Assembly: GCF_000720725.1 (NCBI RefSeq)
Contig: NZ_JOCQ01000066.1
Span: 1 to 44,770, forward strand
Origin: Streptomyces rimosus subsp. rimosus
GTDB lineage: Bacteria; Actinomycetota; Actinomycetes; Streptomycetales; Streptomycetaceae
Direction: 5' to 3'
Length of the DNA: 44,770 nt
Below are positions 31,420 to 39,099 of the stretch, piece by piece (the first letter of the stretch is position 1; every line of letters begins with the position of its first letter). Below the pieces are notes generated by a model, which was given only the letters and a program-made list of their open reading frames with translations, did not search any database and was not told the origin of the DNA. A program made the position numbers and the translations under genes.

Positions 31420-33195
31420 GTGAACGACCGTCACTCGCCGGAGTCCCCCGCTCCGGCTGTCCCCTCTCCCGATGCCTCGTATGCGCATTACCCGGCCTAC
31501 GAGTCCTACGGGCATCAGGACACCCAGGCCGGCCAGGCGGCATACGGTGTCGGCGCCCCGCACTTCGGCGCCTTCCCCGGCCACCAGGCCACCGGTGCGC
31601 ACGACGTTTCGCCGTACGACACCACCACGTACGGCACCGACACGTACGCCACCGCCGCGTACGCGACCGGTGCCTACGGCGGCGGCTACGACGCGGGTAC
31701 CCACCCCGCGGGCGTCTACGGCCCCGGAACGGCCAACTCCGGCCCGCACGCCACCGGCACGCAGCCGGAGGCCGCCTACGACCCGTACTCCCACACGGCG
31801 TACGACGGCGGCTACGGATCCGGCCCCGCGACCGCCCCCGACGCCTATGAGGCCACCGCCGTCTGGGGCGCCGTCGAGTCGGACCTGATCGCCGGCATTC
31901 CGGCCCAGGCGGGCCCGCCGCAGCCCGGGCACCCGTACGGCGACGCCGCCAGCTCCCAGTGGGAGACCATGACTTGGGCCGGCCCGGGCCTGGGCTCCTA
32001 CGGCAACGAACCGCATGAAAACGGGCAGGCGTACGGTTCCGGACCGTACGCGAGCACAAACGATCAGTACGGGTCCGCTTACGGCACGTACGAGGCACCT
32101 CCGGGCATGGAGGCCGCGGAGGACCGATTCGCCGACGAGCACGGCCACGGCATAGGGGCCCCGGACACCGACCCGCACGCGGGCCCCCACGGCGCCCCGC
32201 ACGCGGATCCGTTCAGTTCCACCGCCATCGCCGAAGCGCTCACCCAGACCACTCCGGCGATCACCTCCGGTCTCGACGGCCCGGACGGCTTCGACAGCCT
32301 CGCCCCTGGCGCCCCAGGAGCCTCCGGGACCACCGGGACCACCGATGACCCCTACGCCGCCGACATCACTCCCGACGGCGGTCCCGCCCCCGTGGGCGTG
32401 CCTGTCGGGCGCGGCTCCCGTTCGCGTCGCGCGGCGCAGGGCAGCGGCTCGTCCGGCCGCGGCCGCCGCCGTACCGCCAAGCGCTCAGCGCTGCTGACCG
32501 TCGCGGTGCCCTCGGTCGCCGCCATGGGTGTGTGCGCCGTAGCCGCCGCCTCCGTCACCAGTGGCGCCGAGAACGGCGCCAAGGACGGCATGACGACCCA
32601 GGCCGCCGGGGACCCCGCGGCCGTGCAGCCGGCCGTGGCCAACAACAAGCTCGACACCCAGCTCGCCAGCCTGAGCGCGGGCGCCGACGACTTCGCCGAT
32701 CGCGCCAGCCGTACACAGGAGCGCATCGACCTCAAGGCCAGGCAGGCCGCCGAGAAGAAGCGCAAGGCCGAGGAGGCGGCGCGCAAGGAGGCGATGCGCC
32801 CCAAGTTCGTGCTGCCGGTCACGCAGCGCGGCCTCAGCGCGACGTACGGGCAGGCGGGCGTGAACTGGATGTCCTTGCACACCGGTATCGACTTCCCCGT
32901 CGATTACGGCACGCCCGTCATGGCCGCCACCGACGGCACCGTACGCACCCAGTTCAACTCCGCCTACGGCAACATGGCGATCGTGACCGCCCCGGACGGC
33001 ACCGAGACCTGGTACTGCCACCTGAGCACCGCCACGGTCCGGTCGGGCAAGGTCAAGGCCGGGGACCAGATCGCCTACTCGGGCAAGTCCGGCAACTCCA
33101 CGGGGCCCCATCTGCACTTCGAGGTGCGTCCCGGCGGTGGCTCGGCCGTCGACCCGCTGCCGTGGCTGCGCAGCCACGGCCTCAACCCGACCTGA
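31420..33195 (+). CDS. M23 family cell-wall endopeptidase, membrane-anchored
   Basis: 591 residues. The first 330 are disordered and rich in Tyr/Gly/Ala/Pro/His, with repeated Tyr-Gly spacing (TYGTDTYATAAYATGAYGGGY). A basic stretch precedes one membrane helix (about 355-378, ALLTVAVPSVAAMGVCAVAAA). A charged coiled coil follows (about 425-460, DLKARQAAEKKRKAEEAARK). The C-terminal M23 domain keeps the zinc ligands His487-x3-Asp491 (LHTGIDFPV) and the His564-x-His566 pair (HLHFEV). It probably cleaves peptide cross-bridges in peptidoglycan at the cell surface. Three in-frame GTG codons stand in a row; I chose the last because AAAGAGA is best spaced from it, but 31414 and 31417 are possible. 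Confidence 0.92.
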   Translation: MNDRHSPESPAPAVPSPDASYAHYPAYESYGHQDTQAGQAAYGVGAPHFGAFPGHQATGAHDVSPYDTTTYGTDTYATAAYATGAYGGGYDAGTHPAGVYGPGTANSGPHATGTQPEAAYDPYSHTAYDGGYGSGPATAPDAYEATAVWGAVESDLIAGIPAQAGPPQPGHPYGDAASSQWETMTWAGPGLGSYGNEPHENGQAYGSGPYASTNDQYGSAYGTYEAPPGMEAAEDRFADEHGHGIGAPDTDPHAGPHGAPHADPFSSTAIAEALTQTTPAITSGLDGPDGFDSLAPGAPGASGTTGTTDDPYAADITPDGGPAPVGVPVGRGSRSRRAAQGSGSSGRGRRRTAKRSALLTVAVPSVAAMGVCAVAAASVTSGAENGAKDGMTTQAAGDPAAVQPAVANNKLDTQLASLSAGADDFADRASRTQERIDLKARQAAEKKRKAEEAARKEAMRPKFVLPVTQRGLSATYGQAGVNWMSLHTGIDFPVDYGTPVMAATDGTVRTQFNSAYGNMAIVTAPDGTETWYCHLSTATVRSGKVKAGDQIAYSGKSGNSTGPHLHFEVRPGGGSAVDPLPWLRSHGLNPT

Positions 33196-33212
33196 CCGAC
33201 CGTCCCGCCCAT

Positions 33213-33249
33213 CCGTCCGGCGCTCCCCACCGCAGGGGGCGCCGGACGG
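33213..33249. terminator. Terminator between M23 peptidase and pcrA
   Basis: CCGTCCGGCGC-T-CCCC pairs with GGGG(G)CGCCGGACGG, 15 pairs with one bulge and a short loop. Confidence 0.8.
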
Positions 33250-33301
33250 CGGCATCAAAGCCTTCCGGCCGGCGTCAAAGCCTCTCGCCCTGCCGACGGC
33301 G

Positions 33302-33362
33302 GGGCGTCTCTGCCGAGGGCCAGGGCGTCTCTGCCGACGTCAGGGCGTCTCTGCCGACGTCA
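33302..33362. repeat. 20-bp tandem repeat overlapping the pcrA stop codon
   Basis: GGGCGTCTCTGCCGACGTCA at 33323-33342 and 33343-33362 (identical) and a 21-bp variant at 33302-33322. The last copy ends in TCA, the complement of the pcrA stop codon. Confidence 0.9.
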
Positions 33363-35837
33363 GAGCTTCTCCACCGGCGCGTACCGCAGCAGCAGCCGCT
33401 TCGGCTTCTCGCCGCCGAAGTCGATCGTCGCCTCCGCGTTGTCGCCGCTGCCCTTGACCGCGACGACCGTGCCCAGCCCGAAACTGTCGTGTGTGACGCG
33501 GTCGCCGACCGCCAGTGAGACCACCTCGCGGTCCTTGGCGCGCCGGGTCGCGAAGCCGCTCGGCCCCGCCTTCGTACGCGACGAGGACAGCCCGGAGCCG
33601 AAGCCCCCGCCGCCCGTGCCGGAGATGCCGCCCATCGAGGCGGAGGGCGTCGCGGGGCCCGTGCGGCGCCAGTCCAGGTACTTGTCCGGGACCTCCTCCA
33701 GGAAGCGGGAGGGCGGGTTGTACGACGGCTGGCCCCAGGCGCTGCGCATCGTGGAGCGGGTCACGTAGAGGCGTTCGCGGGCGCGGGTGATGCCGACGTA
33801 CGCCAGGCGGCGCTCCTCCTCCAGCTCCTTGGTCTGGCCGAGGGCGCGCATGTGCGGGAAGACGCCGTCCTCCATGCCGGTCAGGAAGACGGTGGGGAAT
33901 TCCAGGCCCTTGGCGGTGTGCAGCGTCATGAGGGTGATGACGCCGGCGCCCTCCTCGTCCTCGTCCGGGATCTGGTCGGAGTCGGCGACCAGCGCGACCT
34001 GTTCCAGGAAGTCGGAGAGGGTGCCGGGGTTCTCTTCGCCGCGGTCCTGCTCGAATTCGAGGGCGACGGCGGCCAGTTCCTGGAGGTTCTCGATGCGGGT
34101 CTCGTCCTGCGGGTCGGTCGAGGCCTGGAGCTCGGCGAGATAGCCCGTACGCTCCAGGACCGCTTCCAGGACGGTGGCGGGGCCGGCGCCGGACTCGACG
34201 ATCGTCCGCAGCTCTTCCATGAGCGTGTTGAAGCGCTTGACGGCGTTGGCGGAGCGCGCGGCCATGCCGTACGCCTCGTCGACACGGCGCAGCGCCTGCG
34301 GGAAGGTGATCTTCTCGCGGGCGGACAGCGCGTCGATCATGGCTTCGGCGCGCTCGCCGATGCCGCGCTTGGGCACGTTCAGGATGCGGCGCAGCGGGAC
34401 GGTGTCCTCCGGGTTGGCGAGGACGCGCAGGTACGCGAGGACGTCGCGGACCTCCTTGCGCTCGTAGAAGCGCACGCCGCCGACGACCTTGTAGGGCAGG
34501 CCGACCCGGATGAAGATCTCTTCGAAGACGCGGGACTGGGCGTTGGTGCGGTAGAAGACCGCCACGTCGCCCGCCTTGGCGTCGCCCGCGTCGGTCAGCC
34601 GGTCGATCTCGTCGGCGACGAACTGGGCCTCGTCGTGCTCGGTGTCGGCGACGTAGCCGATGATGCGGGGGCCTTCGCCGGCGTCCGTCCACAGGTTCTT
34701 GGGGCGGCGGTTCTCGTTGCGCTCGATGACGGCGTTGGCGGCGCTGAGGATCGTCTGGGAGGAGCGGTAGTTCTGCTCCAGCATGATCGTCGTGGCGTCC
34801 GGATAGTCCTCCTCGAACTGGAGGATGTTACGGATCGTGGCGCCACGGAACGCGTAGATCGACTGGTCGGCGTCACCGACCACGCACAGCTCGCCGGCGC
34901 TCTCGGCCGGTCCCACCAGCTCCCGTACGAGGGTGTACTGGGCGTGGTTGGTGTCCTGGTACTCGTCCACGAGGACGTGCCGGAAGCGGCGGCGGTAGTG
35001 GTCGGCGACATCGGGGAACGCCTGGAGGAGGTTGACCGTGGTCATGATGATGTCGTCGAAGTCCAGGGCGTTGGCCTCGCGCAGCCGGGCCTGGTACATC
35101 GCATAAGCCTCAGCGACGGACTTCTCGAAACCGTCGGCAGCCTGCTGGGCGAAGGTCTCCTCGTCGATGAGCTCGTTCTTGAGGTTGGAGACCTTGGCAC
35201 TGAAGGACTTGGGCGGGAACCGCTTGGGGTCGAGGTCCAGGTCCCGGCAGACCAGGGCCATCAGGCGCTTGGAGTCGGCCGCGTCGTAGATCGAGAAGGA
35301 GGACGTGAAGCCCAGCTTCTTGGACTCGCGACGCAGGATGCGCACGCACGCGCTGTGGAAGGTGGAGACCCACATGGCGTTCGCCCGGGGGCCCACCAGG
35401 TCCTCGACGCGCTCCTTCATCTCGCCCGCGGCCTTGTTGGTGAAGGTGATCGCGAGGATCTGGCCCGGGTGCACACCGCGGGCGCCGAGCAGGTGCGCGA
35501 TGCGGTGGGTCAGGACGCGGGTCTTGCCGGAGCCGGCGCCCGCGACGATGAGCAGCGGGCCGCCGCTGTGCACCACGGCGGCCTTCTGCTGGTCGTTCAG
35601 CCCCTCCAGGAGGGCGGACGGGTCCACCGCGGGGCGGGGGGCGCCGTCGCGGTAGTACGGGTCGCGGCCCGGGCCCACGGCGTGCGGGATGCCGCCGGGC
35701 ACGTCGAAGCGCCCGCCGAACAGGTCGGCCGGGATCTCCTCCTGTGCCGGACCGCTCTCGTCCTCGGGAGGTGGCGGGGGCCCCTCATCCGTGGGTTCGA
35801 GGTCCGCCAGGAAACTGTCGTCAAAGAGGCTGCTCAT
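33360..35837 (-). CDS. pcrA: ATP-dependent DNA helicase PcrA/UvrD
   Basis: 3'-5' superfamily 1 helicase used in excision repair and in clearing stalled complexes. 825 residues. Visible motifs: LNDQQKAAVVH (Q motif), Walker A GAGSGKT (100-106), TFTNKAA, VDEYQDTNHAQY (motif II), VGDADQSIYAFRGA, LEQNYRSS, TLHTAKGLEFPTVFLTGMEDGVFP and EEERRLAYVGITRARERLYVT (motif VI). The C-terminal 50 residues (VGDRVTHDSFGLGTVVAV, ATIDFGGEKPKRLLLRYAPVEKL) are the usual PcrA tudor-like tail. An acidic Pro-rich N-terminal extension of about 75 residues is an actinobacterial trait. ATG at MSSLFDD lies a few bases after the -10 box of a PafBC-type promoter, so the gene is probably leaderless and DNA-damage inducible. 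Confidence 0.97.
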   Translation of the reverse strand: MSSLFDDSFLADLEPTDEGPPPPPEDESGPAQEEIPADLFGGRFDVPGGIPHAVGPGRDPYYRDGAPRPAVDPSALLEGLNDQQKAAVVHSGGPLLIVAGAGSGKTRVLTHRIAHLLGARGVHPGQILAITFTNKAAGEMKERVEDLVGPRANAMWVSTFHSACVRILRRESKKLGFTSSFSIYDAADSKRLMALVCRDLDLDPKRFPPKSFSAKVSNLKNELIDEETFAQQAADGFEKSVAEAYAMYQARLREANALDFDDIIMTTVNLLQAFPDVADHYRRRFRHVLVDEYQDTNHAQYTLVRELVGPAESAGELCVVGDADQSIYAFRGATIRNILQFEEDYPDATTIMLEQNYRSSQTILSAANAVIERNENRRPKNLWTDAGEGPRIIGYVADTEHDEAQFVADEIDRLTDAGDAKAGDVAVFYRTNAQSRVFEEIFIRVGLPYKVVGGVRFYERKEVRDVLAYLRVLANPEDTVPLRRILNVPKRGIGERAEAMIDALSAREKITFPQALRRVDEAYGMAARSANAVKRFNTLMEELRTIVESGAGPATVLEAVLERTGYLAELQASTDPQDETRIENLQELAAVALEFEQDRGEENPGTLSDFLEQVALVADSDQIPDEDEEGAGVITLMTLHTAKGLEFPTVFLTGMEDGVFPHMRALGQTKELEEERRLAYVGITRARERLYVTRSTMRSAWGQPSYNPPSRFLEEVPDKYLDWRRTGPATPSASMGGISGTGGGGFGSGLSSSRTKAGPSGFATRRAKDREVVSLAVGDRVTHDSFGLGTVVAVKGSGDNAEATIDFGGEKPKRLLLRYAPVEKL

Positions 35838-35846
35838 CGCCCATCG

Positions 35847-35869
35847 AGTGTAGGCCGCCGCACTGACAG
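35847..35869 (-). promoter_or_regulatory. PafBC/RecA-NDp-type promoter of pcrA
   Basis: On the minus strand CTGTCAGTG (35869-35861), eight bases, then TACACT (35852-35847). It matches TTGTCRGTG-N8-TAnnnT at all but the first, least conserved T. The ATG lies 10 bp past the -10 box, so the leader would be only a few bases long. Confidence 0.75.
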
Positions 35870-35996
35870 CCCGGCCCGAACCGCGAAAACCGACCGTGTG
35901 ACCTGGCCCGCCTCGCCGGCGGGTGGCCGGCGTCACAGGACACGCCCCCGTCGCGGAAAGATCACGAAAAGGTTTCGGGCCTATCGGACATCAGCC

Positions 35997-36026
35997 TTCC
36001 CAGGGGCACCACGGGTTGGCTACCGT
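35997..36026 (+). promoter_or_regulatory. Possible promoter of the riboswitch-NlpC/P60 transcript
   Basis: TTCCCA (35997-36002), 18 bp, TACCGT (36021-36026). The -35 is poor. A start near 36033 would include the whole riboswitch. Confidence 0.3.
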
Positions 36027-36100
36027 GCTCGCTCGGGCAGCCCGCCGTCCCCGCGGTCGAACAGCGTCCGCACGGGCCGCCCCCGCCGAGTCCGGCCCTG

Positions 36101-36311
36101 CCGCCAGGCAGCCGGAGCCGGGGACCCACACGTACCACCGGGGTGAATCGGCCGGTACGGCATACGGCGAGAGACGCCTCGGGCACCGCCCGAAGGGCCC
36201 CACCCCAGGGGCGCCGCCTCCAGGCCCTCTCCCGCAGCCGTACGGACCGTAGGGCAGCCTTCCGTAGCACCGCAGTGAACGCCCGAACCCGACAGCTAAC
36301 CCGGTAGGCGG
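36101..36311 (+). promoter_or_regulatory. c-di-AMP riboswitch (ydaO/yuaA type)
   Basis: Conserved ydaO blocks are present in order: GCCGGGGACCCA (36117-36128), ACCGGGGTGAATCGGCC (36137-36153), a variable GC-rich arm, CCGTAGGGCAGCC (36247-36259), and CCGAACCCGACAGCTAACC (36283-36301) followed by CGGTAGGCGG. CCGCC at 36101 can pair with GGCGG at 36307 to close the outer stem. The ribosome-binding site GGAAGGAG begins 6 bp later. In this class c-di-AMP binding usually lowers expression. Streptomyces cell-wall hydrolase genes are known to carry such elements. Confidence 0.9.
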
Positions 36312-36333
36312 TCCACGGAAGGAGTCGCCGGCC

Positions 36334-37524
36334 TTGGCGTCGCACCGCAAGCCGCGCACCCGCATACTCACCGCCCCCGGAAGCCGCCGTACGGCTGCCG
36401 GGCTCACCACCGCAGCCCTCGCCTCCGTCACCCTGCTCTCGCAGACCGCCGAGGCCGCGCCGCGCCAGCCCCAGCAGAACATCGAAGAGGTCAAGCAGAA
36501 GGTCGACGACCTCTACCGGCAGGCCGAGGTGGCGACCCAGAAGTACAACGCCGCCAAGGAGCAGGCCGACGAGCAGCGCAGCACCGTCGACCGGCTCCTG
36601 GACGACACCGCCCGGCGCACCCAGAAGATGAACGACGCCCGGCGCCAGCTGGGCACCTACGCCGCGGCCCAGTACCGCAGCGGCGGCATCAGCCCGACCG
36701 CGCAGCTGCTCCTGGCCAAGAACCCGCAGCAGTTCGCGGACCGCAGCCACCTGATGGACCAGCTGACCGGCGCGCAGAAGAAGGCCGTCAGCGACTATCA
36801 GGAGCAGCAGGCCAAGGCCGTACGGCAGCGGGCCGAGGCGTCCCGGAGCCTGGACCGGCTCACCGAGACGCAGGCATCCCTGAAGGAGTCCAAGAAGGAC
36901 GTCCAGGACAAGCTGGCCGAGGCCCGGCAGCTGCTGTCCCGGCTGACCGCCCAGGAGAAGGCGCGGCTGGCCGAGCTGGAGCGCAAGAAGGAGGCCGAGG
37001 CCAAGCGCAAGGCCGAGGAGCTGGCCCGTAAGCAGGCCGAGAAGGAGCGCAAGGAGCGGGAGGACCGCAAGCAGCACGACACTCCGGGGCAGGGCACCGG
37101 CTCCGGATCACCGGACGGCAGCACGGGCGGTTCCGGCGGCTCCGGTGGCGGTACGTCCGACGACGGTTCGTACGCGACCAAGGCCGCCAAGGCGCTCGCG
37201 TTCGCCCGCGCGCAGATGGGCAAGCCGTACGTCTGGGGCGCGACGGGCCCGAACTCCTACGACTGCTCCGGCCTGACCCAGGCGGCCTGGAAGGCGGCGG
37301 GCGTCTCGCTGCCCCGTACGACCTGGGACCAGGTGAAGGTCGGCGACCGGGTGGCGACCAAGGACCTCAAGCCCGGTGACCTGGTGTTCTTCTACAACGA
37401 CATCAGCCATGTCGGCATGTACATCGGCGACGGCAAGATGATCCACGCCCCGAAGCCGGGGGCCAGTGTGCGAGTCGAGTCGATCTACTACATGCCGATC
37501 TACGGGAGCGTACGGCCGGCATGA
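36334..37524 (+). CDS. NlpC/P60 cell-wall hydrolase under riboswitch control
   Basis: 396 residues, secreted. A signal peptide lies at about 20-46 (TAAGLTTAALASVTLLSQTAEAAPR). Residues 50-250 are a long coiled coil (VKQKVDDLYRQAEVATQKYNA, then a Lys/Glu/Ala-rich helix to about 245). A Gly/Ser/Thr linker follows. The NlpC/P60 domain has catalytic Cys311 (SYDCSGLTQAAW), His359 (DISHVGMYIGDG) and His371 (MIHAPKPG). This is the RipA-like layout of a D,L-endopeptidase acting in growth, division or germination. The start is TTG, nine bases after GGAAGGAG. The riboswitch upstream ties its expression to c-di-AMP. Confidence 0.95.
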   Translation: MASHRKPRTRILTAPGSRRTAAGLTTAALASVTLLSQTAEAAPRQPQQNIEEVKQKVDDLYRQAEVATQKYNAAKEQADEQRSTVDRLLDDTARRTQKMNDARRQLGTYAAAQYRSGGISPTAQLLLAKNPQQFADRSHLMDQLTGAQKKAVSDYQEQQAKAVRQRAEASRSLDRLTETQASLKESKKDVQDKLAEARQLLSRLTAQEKARLAELERKKEAEAKRKAEELARKQAEKERKEREDRKQHDTPGQGTGSGSPDGSTGGSGGSGGGTSDDGSYATKAAKALAFARAQMGKPYVWGATGPNSYDCSGLTQAAWKAAGVSLPRTTWDQVKVGDRVATKDLKPGDLVFFYNDISHVGMYIGDGKMIHAPKPGASVRVESIYYMPIYGSVRPA

Positions 37525-37568
37525 GGCTCGTACGGTCGGCATGAGGCTCGCGCGGCCGGCATGAGAAG
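37509..37568. repeat. 20-bp tandem repeat overlapping the NlpC/P60 stop codon
   Basis: CGTACGGCCGGCATGAGGCT at 37509-37528, then copies at 37529-37548 (one change) and 37549-37568 (a few changes). The first copy contains the TGA stop codon; each copy repeats it. Confidence 0.9.
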
Positions 37569-37598
37569 AGGGCCGTGGGGCGCGCCCCACGGCCCTCT
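37567..37598. terminator. Terminator between NlpC/P60 and small membrane protein genes
   Basis: AGAGGGCCGTGGGG (37567-37580) pairs perfectly with CCCCACGGCCCTCT (37585-37598) around a CGCG loop. Confidence 0.88.
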
Positions 37599-37620
37599 GC
37601 AGGCCCTCAACGGCTGCTGC

Positions 37621-37974
37621 TCACGTCCACAGCAGGGCGATGAAGATGTTGACGACCGTCAGCAGCCCCACCGCCAGGAAGAAGGGCTTCTCCACCTTCT
37701 CCTCGTCGCGCTTCACGTAGACCAGGCCCAGGATCACGACCAGTACGGCGAGCTTGACGCCCAGCTTGACGTTGTTGAGCGAGTGGTCCTGGGCCTGGTT
37801 GAGGCCGACCAGGATGACGCCGGTCACCAGCATCGTCAGCGCGCCGTGCAGCATGGCCGGCACGAAGCGGGCGGTGCCCGCGCTCATCGGCTTCATCTGG
37901 GTCAGGAAACCGCCGAGCAGCGACGCGATGCCGATGATGTGCAGACCTACGAAGACCTTGGTTACTACGTCCAT
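37621..37974 (-). CDS. Small integral membrane protein
   Basis: 117 residues with four predicted helices: VVTKVFVGLHIIGIASLLGGF, FVPAMLHGALTMLVTGVILVG, VKLGVKLAVLVVILGLVYV and FFLAVGLLTVVNIFIALLW. The first helix has a His in GLHIIG and the second a His in MLHGAL, which could ligate metal or haem, but this is speculation. A short basic loop (KRDEEKVEK) separates helices 3 and 4. ATG at MDVVTKVF starts right at helix 1; a 13-codon Arg-rich extension is less likely. It is convergent with the NlpC/P60 gene and ends at their shared terminator. No family is recognised with confidence. Confidence 0.8.
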   Translation of the reverse strand: MDVVTKVFVGLHIIGIASLLGGFLTQMKPMSAGTARFVPAMLHGALTMLVTGVILVGLNQAQDHSLNNVKLGVKLAVLVVILGLVYVKRDEEKVEKPFFLAVGLLTVVNIFIALLWT

Positions 37975-38343
37975 AGTGGTGGATCGTAGCCCTCGCCTAC
38001 CACGGCTTCGCACTCAGGTACGCCTCTCTTCCACTCCCGGTCGGAGTTGGTGCGGGGTGCGCCTTCGAGGCGTACGGCAACGGGCAGGCATACACACCGA
38101 CGGGACGAGAGCGAGCAATACCCGTCAACCGGCGCTTTTCCGCGGTGGCGAGGTTTAGCGTCGTCAATCAGGCGGTCGACTCCCCACCGCCGCCGGATTC
38201 CGCCCCGGCGGTCGTCGGCCGTCCCCGCCGAGAGGAACGGCGGCGGCCCGCTCCCCCTGTTACGGGCCGCCGCCGGACCCAGGGAGGCGGGCCCTGACGG
38301 CGAAACCTCCGCCCTTACAAAGGCCCGCCGTAAGATCGGCCGT
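37975..38343. other. Divergent region, small membrane protein / acetyltransferase
   Basis: A 12-bp perfect hairpin (38239-38250 with 38263-38274, GGCGGCGGCCCG) lies about 70 bp before the acetyltransferase. A -10-like TAAGAT at 38331-38336 ends 7 bp before its ATG, with no ribosome-binding site and no good -35. That would make the gene leaderless. The rest shows nothing. Confidence 0.4.
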
Positions 38344-39099
38344 ATGAACCTCCCTATAGATACGGCCGGTTCGCTCTTTCCCTCCCCCTCCTCCCCCTCC
38401 TCCCCTCCCCCCGCCGTGCACCCGGACCTCGTCCGGACCTGGGTGCACGGCTTGGCGCGGTGCCGTGGCGCCGCGCCCCCCGTCGCGGTGCACGGCGGCT
38501 TCTACGTCGAGGTCCGCGTCCCCGTCTGGTCGCACCGCTACGTCTTCCCCGCCGCCGACCCGGGCGTCCTCCGCGACCTCACCGCCTCGATCACCACCCC
38601 CCACCTGTGGATCAACGTCTGCGCCCCGCGCTCGGAAGTCGCCCCCATCCTGCCTCCCACCTGGGAGATCACCGAGCCGCAGTTCCTGATGTCGGCCGCT
38701 CTGGCCCCGGCACCCTCGCCTGCGGCGGCACCGGCCGGCTACACCGTCGAGACGGCGGACGAGGACGGCACCGGCGTCTTCCGGTGCCGCGTCCTGGACG
38801 CCGCCACCGGCCATCTCGCCGCCCGGGGACGGGCCGGTCTCACCGACGCCTCCACGCCCCCGTCGGCGGTCTTCGACATGATCAGCACCTGTGCGGCGCA
38901 CCGCCGTCGTGGCCTGGGCCGCCTCGTCATGAACGCGCTGACGGCCCACATGGTCCGGCTGGGCGCCGCCCGCGGCATCCTCGTGGCCAGCCTCGCCGGG
39001 CGTGCCCTCTACCGGACTCTGGGGTGGCGGCTGCACGGGCCGGTGACGGCTGTACGGCTGCCGCCGCCGGAGGACTCGGAGACCGGGGCCACCGGCTAG
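38344..39099 (+). CDS. GNAT-family N-acetyltransferase
   Basis: 251 residues. The first 110 form a separate region (VHGGFYVEVRVPVWSHRYVFPA, LWINVCAPRSEV). The second half fits a GNAT fold: EDGTGVFRCRVLDAATGHLAARGRAGLTD, FDMISTCAAHRRRGLGRLVMNALTAHM with the acetyl-CoA motif HRRRGLG (about 186-192), and LGAARGILVASLAGRALYRTLGW near the end. An Ala/Pro-rich loop separates the parts. The substrate is not known. The ATG at MNLPIDT has no ribosome-binding site but follows a TAAGAT box. Its stop codon overlaps that of the convergent XRE gene by 4 bp, so neither has a separate terminator. Confidence 0.85.
   Translation: MNLPIDTAGSLFPSPSSPSSPPPAVHPDLVRTWVHGLARCRGAAPPVAVHGGFYVEVRVPVWSHRYVFPAADPGVLRDLTASITTPHLWINVCAPRSEVAPILPPTWEITEPQFLMSAALAPAPSPAAAPAGYTVETADEDGTGVFRCRVLDAATGHLAARGRAGLTDASTPPSAVFDMISTCAAHRRRGLGRLVMNALTAHMVRLGAARGILVASLAGRALYRTLGWRLHGPVTAVRLPPPEDSETGATG

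Noticed and set aside
33852..36146. 764-codon plus-strand open frame opposite pcrA
   Set aside because: Antisense shadow; Val/Gly/Asp/Leu-rich, and it would run through the pcrA promoter and into the riboswitch.
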